Source of the DNA: Paracoccaceae bacterium
GTDB taxonomy: Bacteria > Pseudomonadota > Alphaproteobacteria > Rhodobacterales > Rhodobacteraceae
Direction of reading: 5' to 3'
DNA: 17,972 nucleotides
Assembly: GCA_902525995.1 (NCBI GenBank)
Contig: CABZJG010000012.1
Location: forward strand, 1 to 17,972
In this document: in pieces, positions 8,900 to 16,663 of the stretch
How positions within the stretch are numbered: position 1 is the first letter of the stretch
How the letters are laid out: every line of letters begins with the position of its first letter
Notes under the pieces: generated by a model
What the model saw: the letters and a program-made list of their open reading frames with translations, nothing else
What the model was told of the DNA's origin: nothing
The model's database searches: none
Program-made: the position numbers and the translations under genes

Positions 8900-9427
8900 T
8901 CAGTTACTTTCGGGCGGTGTCGGACAGTTTGGAGGGACGGGTTTTCCGGCAAAGACAATCTTGCCGCATGAGTTGATCCTATTCCAAGCATAGCCGCGGC
9001 CATCGTCGAGTATACTCACAATACGGTCGATGCCATAGGATACATTTTCAATCGATAGAAAACTTGTGGCGCTTTGGGCCTCTATGGCAGCGCCAATTTC
9101 TTCAGCATTAAAACAGTCAAACCACCCCGGTGCAACCAAAGGTTCAGCATCCGTTACGGGAACGTATAGCGCCTTTAACTCATCGGCTGTATTTTGGGCA
9201 GTAAAGCAGGCGCGGTAGCGTATCGGCGAGCTGTTGGAGTCGATTGCCGTGAAATCGCTGTAGTTAATCGCTTGGACATCAGAGCCATCCAGCGGCGTCA
9301 AAACCACATCGGATGCCCCGTTCGGGACAACGGTGCTGTAATAGGCATAAACTTGCAAATAATACATTGCCCCACCTGCCACAATGCCACAGGTCACAAG
9401 TACTATAGCCAGAAACTTTCCCATCAT
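8900..9427 (-). CDS. Small membrane-anchored protein between glyQ and glyS, DUF6446-like
   Basis: This 175 aa protein has one N-terminal hydrophobic helix (about residues 5-24, FLAIVLVTCGIVAGGAMYYL) and an otherwise soluble region, probably periplasmic. Cysteines occur in RYRACF, WFDCFNAEEI, NSCGK and PNCP, enough for two disulfides. The C-terminus is proline-rich. I recognise no catalytic motif. I recall a protein of this type (DUF6446) at the same place in other Rhodobacterales, but its function is unknown to me. Its ATG overlaps the glyQ stop as ATGA (9424-9427), and its own TGA is one base before the glyS ATG. The three genes are therefore very likely one transcript with coupled translation. 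A second ATG at 9424 would shorten it by one residue. Confidence 0.8.
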   Translation of the reverse strand: MMGKFLAIVLVTCGIVAGGAMYYLQVYAYYSTVVPNGASDVVLTPLDGSDVQAINYSDFTAIDSNSSPIRYRACFTAQNTADELKALYVPVTDAEPLVAPGWFDCFNAEEIGAAIEAQSATSFLSIENVSYGIDRIVSILDDGRGYAWNRINSCGKIVFAGKPVPPNCPTPPESN

Positions 9428-10347
9428 GCCTTAAACCCACCGGCCTCGGTCATCACAAAGGCATCTGCGCATTTTTTGGCCAACGCACGCACACGCCCGA
9501 TGTAAGCTTGCCTCTCGGTCACTGAAATGACCCCACGCGCGTCTAACAAATTGAAAAGATGGCTGGCTTTAATACACTGATCATAGGCCGGATGCGCCAT
9601 AATAATTCGTTTACCGGTTTTCGGATCGGTGGCCTCCTGCGCCAATATGGACGCACAGGCGGCTTCGGCATCTTCAAAATGGCGCAGCAAGACCTCTGTA
9701 TCGGCCACATCAAAATTCCACCGTGCATATTCTTCTTCGGTTTGTTTGAAAACATCCGCATATGTCAAAGCAATGGGGTTTTGAGGATCGTTGAAGGGCA
9801 TTTCCATCACGTGGTCAACACCAAGAACATACATCGCCAAGCGCTCTAAACCATAAGTTAGCTCGCCCGAAACAGGATGGCAGTCATGGCCGCCCACCTG
9901 CTGAAAATAGGTGAATTGTGACACTTCCATGCCATCGCACCACACTTCCCAGCCAAGGCCCCAAGCGCCTAAGGTTGGGCTTTCCCAATCATCTTCCACA
10001 AAGCGAATGTCGTGCAGGGCCATATCAATTCCAATGGCCTCTAAAGAACCAAGGTATAGCTCTTGCAAATCGGGCGGGCTCGGCTTGATCAGCACTTGAT
10101 ATTGATAATAATGCTGCAAACGATTGGGGTTTTCCCCATACCGGCCATCTGTTGGCCGGCGCGAAGGCTGGACATAGGCGGCGGCCCAGGGCCGTGAGCC
10201 CAACGAGCGCAGCGTTGTTGCAGGATGAAAGGTCCCTGCCCCGACCTCCATATCGTAGGGCTGCATAATCGCGCAGCCTTTGGCCGACCAATAAGTTTGA
10301 AGGCGCAGAATACTATCTTGAAAAGAAGTGGGCTTGGTGGGTGTCAT
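9424..10347 (-). CDS. glyQ: Glycine--tRNA ligase, alpha subunit GlyQ
   Basis: GlyQ is the class II catalytic subunit that activates glycine and charges tRNA-Gly with GlyS. The 307 aa product matches the family length and its strongly conserved sequence: SFQDSILRLQTYW, GCAIMQPYDMEVGAGTFHP, LRSLGSRPWAAAYVQPSRRP, DGRYGENPNRLQHYYQYQV, FVEDDWESPTLGAWGLGWEV, and the class II motif 3 region HPVSGELTYGLERLAMY. It is the first gene of the glyQ-small membrane protein-glyS unit. A promoter-like TTGACC-17-TAAGTA pair lies 40-70 bases upstream. The ribosome binding site is weak (GAG near -7). The gene diverges from the exported protein at 10589, with 241 bases between them. Confidence 0.97.
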   Translation of the reverse strand: MTPTKPTSFQDSILRLQTYWSAKGCAIMQPYDMEVGAGTFHPATTLRSLGSRPWAAAYVQPSRRPTDGRYGENPNRLQHYYQYQVLIKPSPPDLQELYLGSLEAIGIDMALHDIRFVEDDWESPTLGAWGLGWEVWCDGMEVSQFTYFQQVGGHDCHPVSGELTYGLERLAMYVLGVDHVMEMPFNDPQNPIALTYADVFKQTEEEYARWNFDVADTEVLLRHFEDAEAACASILAQEATDPKTGKRIIMAHPAYDQCIKASHLFNLLDARGVISVTERQAYIGRVRALAKKCADAFVMTEAGGFKA

Positions 10348-10385
10348 CGCTCTAATGCCCTGTCTGTGACGGCTTGGTTGGCCTC

Positions 10386-10414
10386 TACTTAGGCAAAGCT
10401 GCGGCGAGGGTCAA
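10386..10414 (-). promoter_or_regulatory. Likely promoter of glyQ
   Basis: On the minus strand, TTGACC (10414-10409) matches the -35 consensus at five of six positions and is separated by exactly 17 bases from TAAGTA (10391-10386), a poor -10 hexamer. Transcription would start about 30 bases before the glyQ ATG. The -35 and spacing are good; the -10 is the weak part of this call. Confidence 0.5.
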
Positions 10415-10588
10415 TCAATCTACTGATCTGCGTTGCTTTAGGGCTCCAATTAAGGCAAAATCCGCACAGATATTTCATGTACCTCTGGCATTGTTTTTAG
10501 CAGAGCGCTACATATCAAAAAAAATTAATCAAACTTGGGCCTCTGAAGACCTCAGAAGAGCCATTTTAGGGTTAGAATTGGAGAACTT

Positions 10589-12337
10589 ATGTGGCGTCAG
10601 GTTTTATCAGTGATCGCGGGGATGATTTTTCTACCGAGCCTCCTTTTCGCTGACGATAGCCTTTGGGTCCAAATTGAAGCGCAGCCCAGCTTGTTAGAGG
10701 CAGAAGACCGTGCGCGCAAATATGCAGTGCGATTGCCCAACGTGCACGCTTTTTCCCTTGGCTCTGGATGGTATGCCATTGCCATCGGGCCCTACACGCA
10801 GGATGACGTGGAGCTAGAGTATCAAAATCTGCGCGACACGCTGGAAATTCCCTTTGATAGCTTCATTTCGACCGGGGATAATTTTCGGCAGAAAATCTGG
10901 CCCTCCGGGTCCGAGACGGCTGAAAGCACCTACACGCGCAGTGCGTCTAACATCTTTTCTAGGGCTGTTGAGCAAATCGAAGGTTACGATTTAAGCGCTA
11001 TTGATCGCTCCCAAGATGAAACCTTAGAGCAAGCCCTTCTATCTGAAGACGCATTGGATAGATCTGAAAAGAAAGAGCTGCAGCGCGCATTGCAATGGGC
11101 AGGATACTATAGCTCATCCATTGATGGTATGTTTGGAATCGACACGCGGAACTCTATGAAACAATGGCAAAGCGCCAATCAGTTTCCTGTAAACGGCGTG
11201 CTTTCCACACTGCAGCGCGACATATTGCTCAGGCAATACGACCAAATTCTGGTTGAATTGGGTATTGAAAAAATCACAGACCTTCAAACCGGCGTGGTCC
11301 TGAATTTACCAATGGGCATGCTTGAATTTTCCCATTATGAACCTCCGCTTGCGCATTTCAATGCAGCAGATGGTGGTCCTCAGGCAGCTTATGTAATTTC
11401 CCAAAGGGGAAATAAAGCCGAATTAAGGGCACTTTACCGGGCGCTACAGACTTTAAGCATTCTGCCGCCGGATGGCTCACGCAAATTAAATGAAAATGGC
11501 TTTTCTATTGCGGGTCAAAACAGCCAAATTATATCTTTTGCTGAGGCTTTCATGAGCCAAGGCGAGATCAAAGGCTACATTTTGGTGTGGCCATCTGCAG
11601 ATGATGCGCGTTACCGGCGTTTGCTAAGCAATGTTAAAAACAGCTTTGAGACAATTACTGGCGTTTTGGAACCAACAGACGGAACCGGTGGCCTGCAAGA
11701 AGTAGACGCTCTTTTCGGATTGGATCTAAGACAGCCATTATTTTCCCGATCAGGGGTTTTTGCAACGCCCGAGGGACATGTGATTACCGACGCGAACGGG
11801 CTTGGGCAGTGTGATGAAATTACCATTCGGCCCAATTACAAGGCGACGGTTCTGAACCCCGATGATGGTGACGATTTTGCGATATTGGCGCCTGAAAGCC
11901 GCTTGGTGCCATTATATTTTGCCCGGTTCGCACGGATGCCACTTGGCTTAAACGATCAGGTGACTTCTGCGGGTTACTCATATGAAGGACGGCTCGATTT
12001 TCCAAGCGTGACGCAAGGATCAGTAGATGAGATGCGCGGTTTGGACGGCAATGAAGATATTATGAGGTTGTCGATACCTGCGATGAAAGGCGATGCCGGT
12101 GGGCCAGTTCTTAGCCAATCAGGAGCGGTGTCAGGGCTGCTGCTTGACGCATCGGCAGGTCCCCGTAGCCTTCCGCAAAATGTGCATTTGGCACTTAAGT
12201 CGCAAAAAATCATCGACCGGATGGCGACATTGGGCATTTTTGTCCAGACCTATTCAGGCCGAAAGCCTGTCGAAGATGTGCTTTTGGCAAAGCAAGCGCG
12301 CTCTATCACTGCTCTGGTGCGTTGCTGGCAAGACTAG
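10589..12337 (+). CDS. Exported SPOR-like/peptidoglycan-binding protein with an inactive trypsin-like domain
   Basis: This 582 aa protein starts with a signal peptide (residues 1-21, ending LLFADD). Residues 25-100 look SPOR-like (LWVQIEAQPSLLEAEDRA...GWYAIAIGPYT). Residues 148-212 are a peptidoglycan-binding_1 type domain (ELQRALQWAGYY...IDGMFGIDTRNSMKQWQ...G.L). Residues 225-370 match nothing I know. Residues 385-550 have the layout of a trypsin/HtrA-like domain: GVFATPEGHVITDANGLGQC, DDFAILAPE and GDAGGPVLSQSGAVSGLL. The aspartate (about D429) is present, but the usual TNAHVV is TDANGL (His to N403) and the usual GDSGGP is GDAGGP (Ser to A503), so it should not cut protein. A periplasmic cell-wall-associated binding or scaffold role is an inference. 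The ATG at 10589 has GGAG five bases upstream. A possible weak promoter is TTGTTT (10491) with TATCAA (10513). It converges with the ThDP gene, nine bases apart. Confidence 0.85.
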   Translation: MWRQVLSVIAGMIFLPSLLFADDSLWVQIEAQPSLLEAEDRARKYAVRLPNVHAFSLGSGWYAIAIGPYTQDDVELEYQNLRDTLEIPFDSFISTGDNFRQKIWPSGSETAESTYTRSASNIFSRAVEQIEGYDLSAIDRSQDETLEQALLSEDALDRSEKKELQRALQWAGYYSSSIDGMFGIDTRNSMKQWQSANQFPVNGVLSTLQRDILLRQYDQILVELGIEKITDLQTGVVLNLPMGMLEFSHYEPPLAHFNAADGGPQAAYVISQRGNKAELRALYRALQTLSILPPDGSRKLNENGFSIAGQNSQIISFAEAFMSQGEIKGYILVWPSADDARYRRLLSNVKNSFETITGVLEPTDGTGGLQEVDALFGLDLRQPLFSRSGVFATPEGHVITDANGLGQCDEITIRPNYKATVLNPDDGDDFAILAPESRLVPLYFARFARMPLGLNDQVTSAGYSYEGRLDFPSVTQGSVDEMRGLDGNEDIMRLSIPAMKGDAGGPVLSQSGAVSGLLLDASAGPRSLPQNVHLALKSQKIIDRMATLGIFVQTYSGRKPVEDVLLAKQARSITALVRCWQD

Positions 12338-12346
12338 GCTCTATAT

Positions 12347-13923
12347 TCACCCCAACTCAGGGGTCATATGAATGACTGTCGGACGGGGTTCTGCAAAGGC
12401 CTTGGTCAATTCAGATTGTAATTTACTGAGCGTTTTCGGACGGCAGGCTGCAGCGCCATAGGCGCGCGCGACGGCGCTAAAATCCGGATTGAGCGCTTGA
12501 ACCGCATTGGGCGCAATCTGAGCCGCAACCATACTATCCTCGATGGCTTTCAGCTTGGTGTTGTCCCAAACAAGAATTGGCAGATTTAAACCTAATCCAA
12601 CCGCAACCCCCAATTCAGGCAGCATGTACTGAAACCCATAATCGCCTGCAATGGCAACAGTGGGCAAATCCTTACGCGCCACAGCGCCGCCAATTGCAGC
12701 AGGCAACGCGTAGCCTAAAGTGCCAAACCCAAAAGGATGATGCCAATGGGCCGCGCGCGGCATATCCCAAAATTCCTTTGCCAAATAGGCAAACTGGGTC
12801 ATATCGGAATAAATCATCGCCCGCTCTGGCATAACCTCTTGTAGGGCCCGGCAAACTGGCAAAATACCGGGGAATTCGGCATCAGTCTCAGCGGTCCATT
12901 TTTGCCTTGCTTGTTTGACTTCATCTGGTTGCCAGCCCGTGCGTTCATCGCTTGGCTTTAACTGCGCAGTCAACTGTCCGACAAAATCTTCCGACCGCAT
13001 CAAAATACGGATGTTTGCACTTTGGGGATCCGCCAGCACCTGAGGGTCAATATCAACACGCACCAAATTTGCCTTATGTCCCAATTGGGCACGCCACAAA
13101 TCAACCTCGGCCAATTCGCTGCCAATGACCACAACCAAATCTGCCGTTGCAATTAGATCCGCTGAACTTGGCCGCGCCAAACACGCCCCGAGATAAAGAG
13201 GATAATCAGACGCCACCACGCCCCGCCCAGCAAAAGTACAAATGGCCGCAGCGCCTGATTTCTCAAGCAAGGGCATCACCTTGGCGCGAACGGCACCACC
13301 ACCAAAAATAAACAGCGGTTTGTTCGCCTTTTGGATCAATCCGGCAACATCTGGTAAGTTGGGTCCATTACCTTTAACAGGCTGCGCCGGCTCTTGGCGC
13401 GCTGGCCCCGGATCAGCCATTGCTTCCAGTTGCGCAATTGGAACCTGAATATGTTTTGGCCTCGCTCTTTGGTGTGCAAATTCTTCAAAGGCACGATCAA
13501 TCAATGTATAGGCCGCCGCCGCACTATGGGCAGGTTCGGACCAATCGCATACCGTGCGGGCTGCAGCAGCCTGATCCAGCATCTGGTGCAACTGACCGCG
13601 CCGCGCAGATGTTTCATCCAAACACGAAGAGAGTACCAGCATTGAAACGCTATCAGAGTAAGCCTGCCCCATGGGGGTCATAATATTGCACAGCCCGGGC
13701 CCAGTAATCACATAGGCCACACTAGGCTTGCCCGTTGCACGCGCATAGCCATCAGCCATAAATCCCGCGCCCTGTTCATGACGCGCGCAAGCACATGGCG
13801 AATGCCTGCTTCTTCAATGCCCCGGTACATTTCCTGATTATGCACCCCGGGGATACCAAAAATAACCTCGACACCCTGACTTTTAAGGTAATGGGAAATT
13901 TGTGCGCCTAATGGTCTTTTCAT
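12347..13923 (-). CDS. Thiamine diphosphate enzyme, acetolactate synthase/AruI (5-guanidino-2-oxopentanoate decarboxylase)-like, frame broken by two extra bases
   Basis: The repaired product of 524 aa has the three-domain layout of 2-oxoacid decarboxylases and synthases using ThDP: an N-terminal PYR domain (GAQISHYLKSQGVEVIFGIPGVHN), a central Rossmann-like domain (PLFIFGGGAVRAKV) and a C-terminal PP domain (HPFGFGTLGYALPAAIGG, GDYGFQY, VWDN). The IPGVHN and GPGLCNIMTPMGQAYSDS stretches resemble AruI-type proteins of arginine transamination, but substrate cannot be read from sequence. The frame breaks at about 13782-13788 in a CGCGCGC repeat: as given it reads LARVMNRAR, and dropping two bases gives LARHEQGAGFMADGYAR, the conserved motif with the ThDP-activating glutamate (about E49). 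The pieces as given are 13708-13923 and 12347-13759; the second alone lacks that glutamate. The start is ATG, four bases after the trkH stop, so the two are probably co-transcribed. Confidence 0.82.
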
Positions 13924-13927
13924 CTCT

Positions 13928-15376
13928 TTATGCTCTCCAAAACTGAACGGTCAAAATGGCGTAAACCGCCAGCAGTTCAAGACGGCCAATCAGCATGGCC
14001 GCAGATAAAATCCACTTTGCAGTATCATTCAGGCCGGAAAAATTTCCCGTTGGCCCGATCTCTGGGCCAAGACCCGGCCCAATATTAGCCAAGGCCGAAG
14101 CTGCGGCTGAAAGCGAAGTAATGAAATCCAACCCAGTCATTCCCAGCAAGACAGCAACCGCCCCAAGAGTTGCCAAGAAGAAGGTGAAAAATGACATCAC
14201 AGAACTCAGCACTTCATCATCAATTGCGCGACCGTCATATTGCGGTACGAACACACCATTTGGGGATTTGATCTTCATCAATTGCGTTTTGACCGACGCA
14301 AAAACCAATTGGTAGCGAAAGATTTTAACAGAGCAGGCCGTAGAGCCAGCACAGCCGCCTATCAATCCGATGAAAAAGAACAACGTAACTAAAAAACTAC
14401 CCCACTGCATATAATCAGAGCTAGCATAGCCGGTGCCGCTGATAATTGATGTAATATTGAACAGAGCTTTTCGAACCGCTGTTTCGTTTTCCAGTTGACC
14501 AAAGCTTAACAGTATCAAAGCCGTGATAACGACCAAGACAAAAATCACCGTCAGAAAACTGCGCACTTGGGCATCTTTAAACACTGCCGTTTGATTGCCG
14601 TTCAGCAACTGAACGTAACGCACGAACGGGAGAGCAGCGAGTATCATAAACACCACCGCTACATATTCCACTGCAGCTGGAAAGGCTGCAAACGAAGCGT
14701 CATAATTTGAAAATCCACCGGTAGCCACCGTGGTCATTGCATGCACCGTGGCATCAAAGGCGGACATTCCGACAGAGAAATAGGCCACGATACAGGCCAT
14801 CGTGATGGAAACGTAGATAAAGGATATCTGGATTGAAATGGTGGTCGCACGGGGCAGAATTTTTCCTAATGTATCAAAAGCCTCGGCCTTAAAAATTTGC
14901 ATACCGCCAACTCTGAGCTCTGGAAGAAACACCATAGCCACAACGATAATACCAATACCGCCCAGCCACTGCAGAATTCCGCGCCACAAAAGCAAACCTT
15001 TTGGCAGAGTTTCCAATCCGCTCAGCACCGTTGAGCCGGTGGTTGTTAGACCCGACATGGCTTCAAAAAAAGCATCCACATAACGGGCCTCTGTTGCCCC
15101 AAATACAAACGGAAGCGCCCCGAATAATGGCAATGCAAACCACACCCCAGTGGTGAGCAAAAACGTTTGCTGGATGGTAAGGCCTTCTTTGACCCCGTTA
15201 GAACAGGCAATAGCCAAAAGTGTGCCGAACAAACCCGTGATAATCGCGCTTTGGGCGAAAACCATCCATTGGCCGCGCCCCTCTGCCAAATCGACAAGAA
15301 ACGGCAGCACCATCGCCCCCCCTAAAAGGGCCAGCAAGATACCGATTACATATCCAACAGGTCTTAGGTCAATCAT
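13928..15376 (-). CDS. trkH: TrkH-family potassium uptake protein
   Basis: TrkH forms the membrane channel of the Trk potassium uptake system, gated by the cytosolic NAD-binding protein TrkA. The 482 aa product is highly hydrophobic and shows all four pore loops of the superfamily: TTTGST (about residues 111-116), ATGGF (218-222), SGTGY (313-317) and NIGPG (431-435). Each follows a membrane helix, consistent with four M1-P-M2 repeats plus two N-terminal helices. I start at the ATG at 15376 (MIDLRPVGYVIG); a TTG nine codons upstream is also in frame, and neither has a good ribosome binding site. No trkA is present in the window. It lies 58 bases after folE2, and the ThDP enzyme starts four bases after its stop. 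TrkH and TrkG/KtrB are hard to separate by eye, but length and motifs favour TrkH. Confidence 0.92.
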   Translation of the reverse strand: MIDLRPVGYVIGILLALLGGAMVLPFLVDLAEGRGQWMVFAQSAIITGLFGTLLAIACSNGVKEGLTIQQTFLLTTGVWFALPLFGALPFVFGATEARYVDAFFEAMSGLTTTGSTVLSGLETLPKGLLLWRGILQWLGGIGIIVVAMVFLPELRVGGMQIFKAEAFDTLGKILPRATTISIQISFIYVSITMACIVAYFSVGMSAFDATVHAMTTVATGGFSNYDASFAAFPAAVEYVAVVFMILAALPFVRYVQLLNGNQTAVFKDAQVRSFLTVIFVLVVITALILLSFGQLENETAVRKALFNITSIISGTGYASSDYMQWGSFLVTLFFFIGLIGGCAGSTACSVKIFRYQLVFASVKTQLMKIKSPNGVFVPQYDGRAIDDEVLSSVMSFFTFFLATLGAVAVLLGMTGLDFITSLSAAASALANIGPGLGPEIGPTGNFSGLNDTAKWILSAAMLIGRLELLAVYAILTVQFWRA

Positions 15377-15434
15377 GCGCGTCAGCGTTGGCTGTTCCGC
15401 CAAGAACTGTCAAGAGTGGATCGACAAAAGGCGC

Positions 15435-16526
15435 CTAACCAGTGTGGATCAAACTTGCAAACAACTTAGGATCAATCGAATGCTGCGCGAAGGTGGTGCC
15501 TTCGGTTAAAACCGATATCGCATCATGACTGTGCAAGCTTTCTTGGTGGCTCGCAATAACGCGAAAATCACCCACCTGAGCATCAGCTTTCAATTGCTTG
15601 CAAAACAGTCGTGCTGCATCTTCCACGAAAATTGGATTGGCGGCATTCAATTCAGCAAAGGCTTGTTCGTCCTCACGTTTCACCATCACTTGGGTCTCGG
15701 TGGGAACGGCTGACCGACACAGGTCAATCAGGTCCTCAAACCAAAGCACCTTGCCTTCATTCAACACCATTGATATGCGCGCCACTGATCTTTGGGAGTG
15801 CGGTGTGGCCAGTTGGCCGCGCTCTCGGCGGGCATGTTCACTCAGTTCAAGTGAACAGGGGCAGGTTGAGCTGTAAACGTAATCTAAATGAAGCATTTTT
15901 GAACGTATGCCACTATGATCGACCAATTCCAACGCCAGATCATAATATTGATATCCTGAAATGCCTGACCGCAAGCTGTTTACTTTCACAGGAAAGGAAA
16001 ACTTCATCAAGATACGCCCATCAAAGCTTTCGAGATCTTTTTTGTAATCATCAAGCGCCAGTTCCATGACATCGAAGCTAAATTTCTTTTCCGCGTGTTT
16101 ATAAAAGCTGCGCATAATCCGGGACATATTTATTCCCTTTTTATCCGCATCAAGGCTCACCGTGCCGGTTACTGATGTTTCAAGAGTTTGTTCACCGCCA
16201 TCGCGGCATATATATCGGATTGGCAGTCTGAAATTTGAAATACCAACATGTTGTATCTGTTGGTTTTCACCTTTTATCAGCTGGCTTGGGCCGTTCTGCA
16301 AATCAGGCATACTGGCTTTGTAGGTTTCATCCACTTTGAAATCTGATGGATATTTTGATGACAAATCCGGATACTTTGAAGGAACAAATCGGGATAAAAT
16401 TTCCGCGTCTAATGTTTCAATTTTCTCGCTATCAGAGTGTGCAACCCACTGCCGCAAAACTCGCATTGCGTCTTTTAATTGATCACGGCTTGGTTTCTGC
16501 TCCACAGTCCGAGTGTGAATATTCAT
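15435..16526 (-). CDS. folE2: GTP cyclohydrolase FolE2 (type IB)
   Basis: FolE2 converts GTP to 7,8-dihydroneopterin triphosphate, the first step of folate synthesis and of some queuosine routes. It is unrelated in sequence to FolE and can use metals other than zinc. The 363 aa product has the family signatures: VGISNFRLPIR (about 94-104), GTVSLDADKKGINMSRIMRSF (121-141), the conserved cysteine motif SSTCPCSLELSEHAR (219-233), PTETQVMVKREDEQAF (275-290) and SHQESLHSHDA (326-336). The start is ATG at 16526 with AAAGGGGG ending five bases upstream, a strong ribosome binding site. In many bacteria folE2 is induced by zinc shortage through Zur; only a partial GTTATAA core is visible upstream (near 16594), which I do not count as an operator. 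The product would feed the FolB and FolP steps encoded at 1383-3360. Confidence 0.95.
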   Translation of the reverse strand: MNIHTRTVEQKPSRDQLKDAMRVLRQWVAHSDSEKIETLDAEILSRFVPSKYPDLSSKYPSDFKVDETYKASMPDLQNGPSQLIKGENQQIQHVGISNFRLPIRYICRDGGEQTLETSVTGTVSLDADKKGINMSRIMRSFYKHAEKKFSFDVMELALDDYKKDLESFDGRILMKFSFPVKVNSLRSGISGYQYYDLALELVDHSGIRSKMLHLDYVYSSTCPCSLELSEHARRERGQLATPHSQRSVARISMVLNEGKVLWFEDLIDLCRSAVPTETQVMVKREDEQAFAELNAANPIFVEDAARLFCKQLKADAQVGDFRVIASHQESLHSHDAISVLTEGTTFAQHSIDPKLFASLIHTG

Positions 16527-16663
16527 CCTTACCCCCTTTAGCCAGAGCGGTTCTTTTCTAGTCTATGCAATCACCGTATTAAAATCCAGTTCCGTTATAA
16601 AGTACGTCAGATGCGACATATCAGATCACTTTTATTGCCAGCGGTATTAGCACATGGAATGAC

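Noticed and set aside
8899..9003. In-frame upstream extension of glyS by 35 codons
   Set aside because: It overlaps the small membrane protein gene, and the conserved GlyS N-terminus MPDLLIELFSEEIP begins at 8898.
10374..10613. 79-codon plus-strand frame upstream of the exported protein
   Set aside because: GTG start without a ribosome binding site, no recognisable family, covers the glyQ promoter region and overlaps the start of the real gene.
12348..12367. CCCC/GGGG hairpin between the two convergent genes
   Set aside because: Short stem lying inside the 3' coding end of the ThDP gene, with no T run on either side; not a convincing terminator.
15377..15403. TTG start for TrkH nine codons upstream
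   Set aside because: ATG at 15376 gives a more typical TrkH start; neither has a clear ribosome binding site, so this stays slightly uncertain.
16590..16606. Possible Zur operator upstream of folE2 around GTTATAA
   Set aside because: Only one half and the centre resemble the remembered alphaproteobacterial Zur palindrome; the other half does not match.
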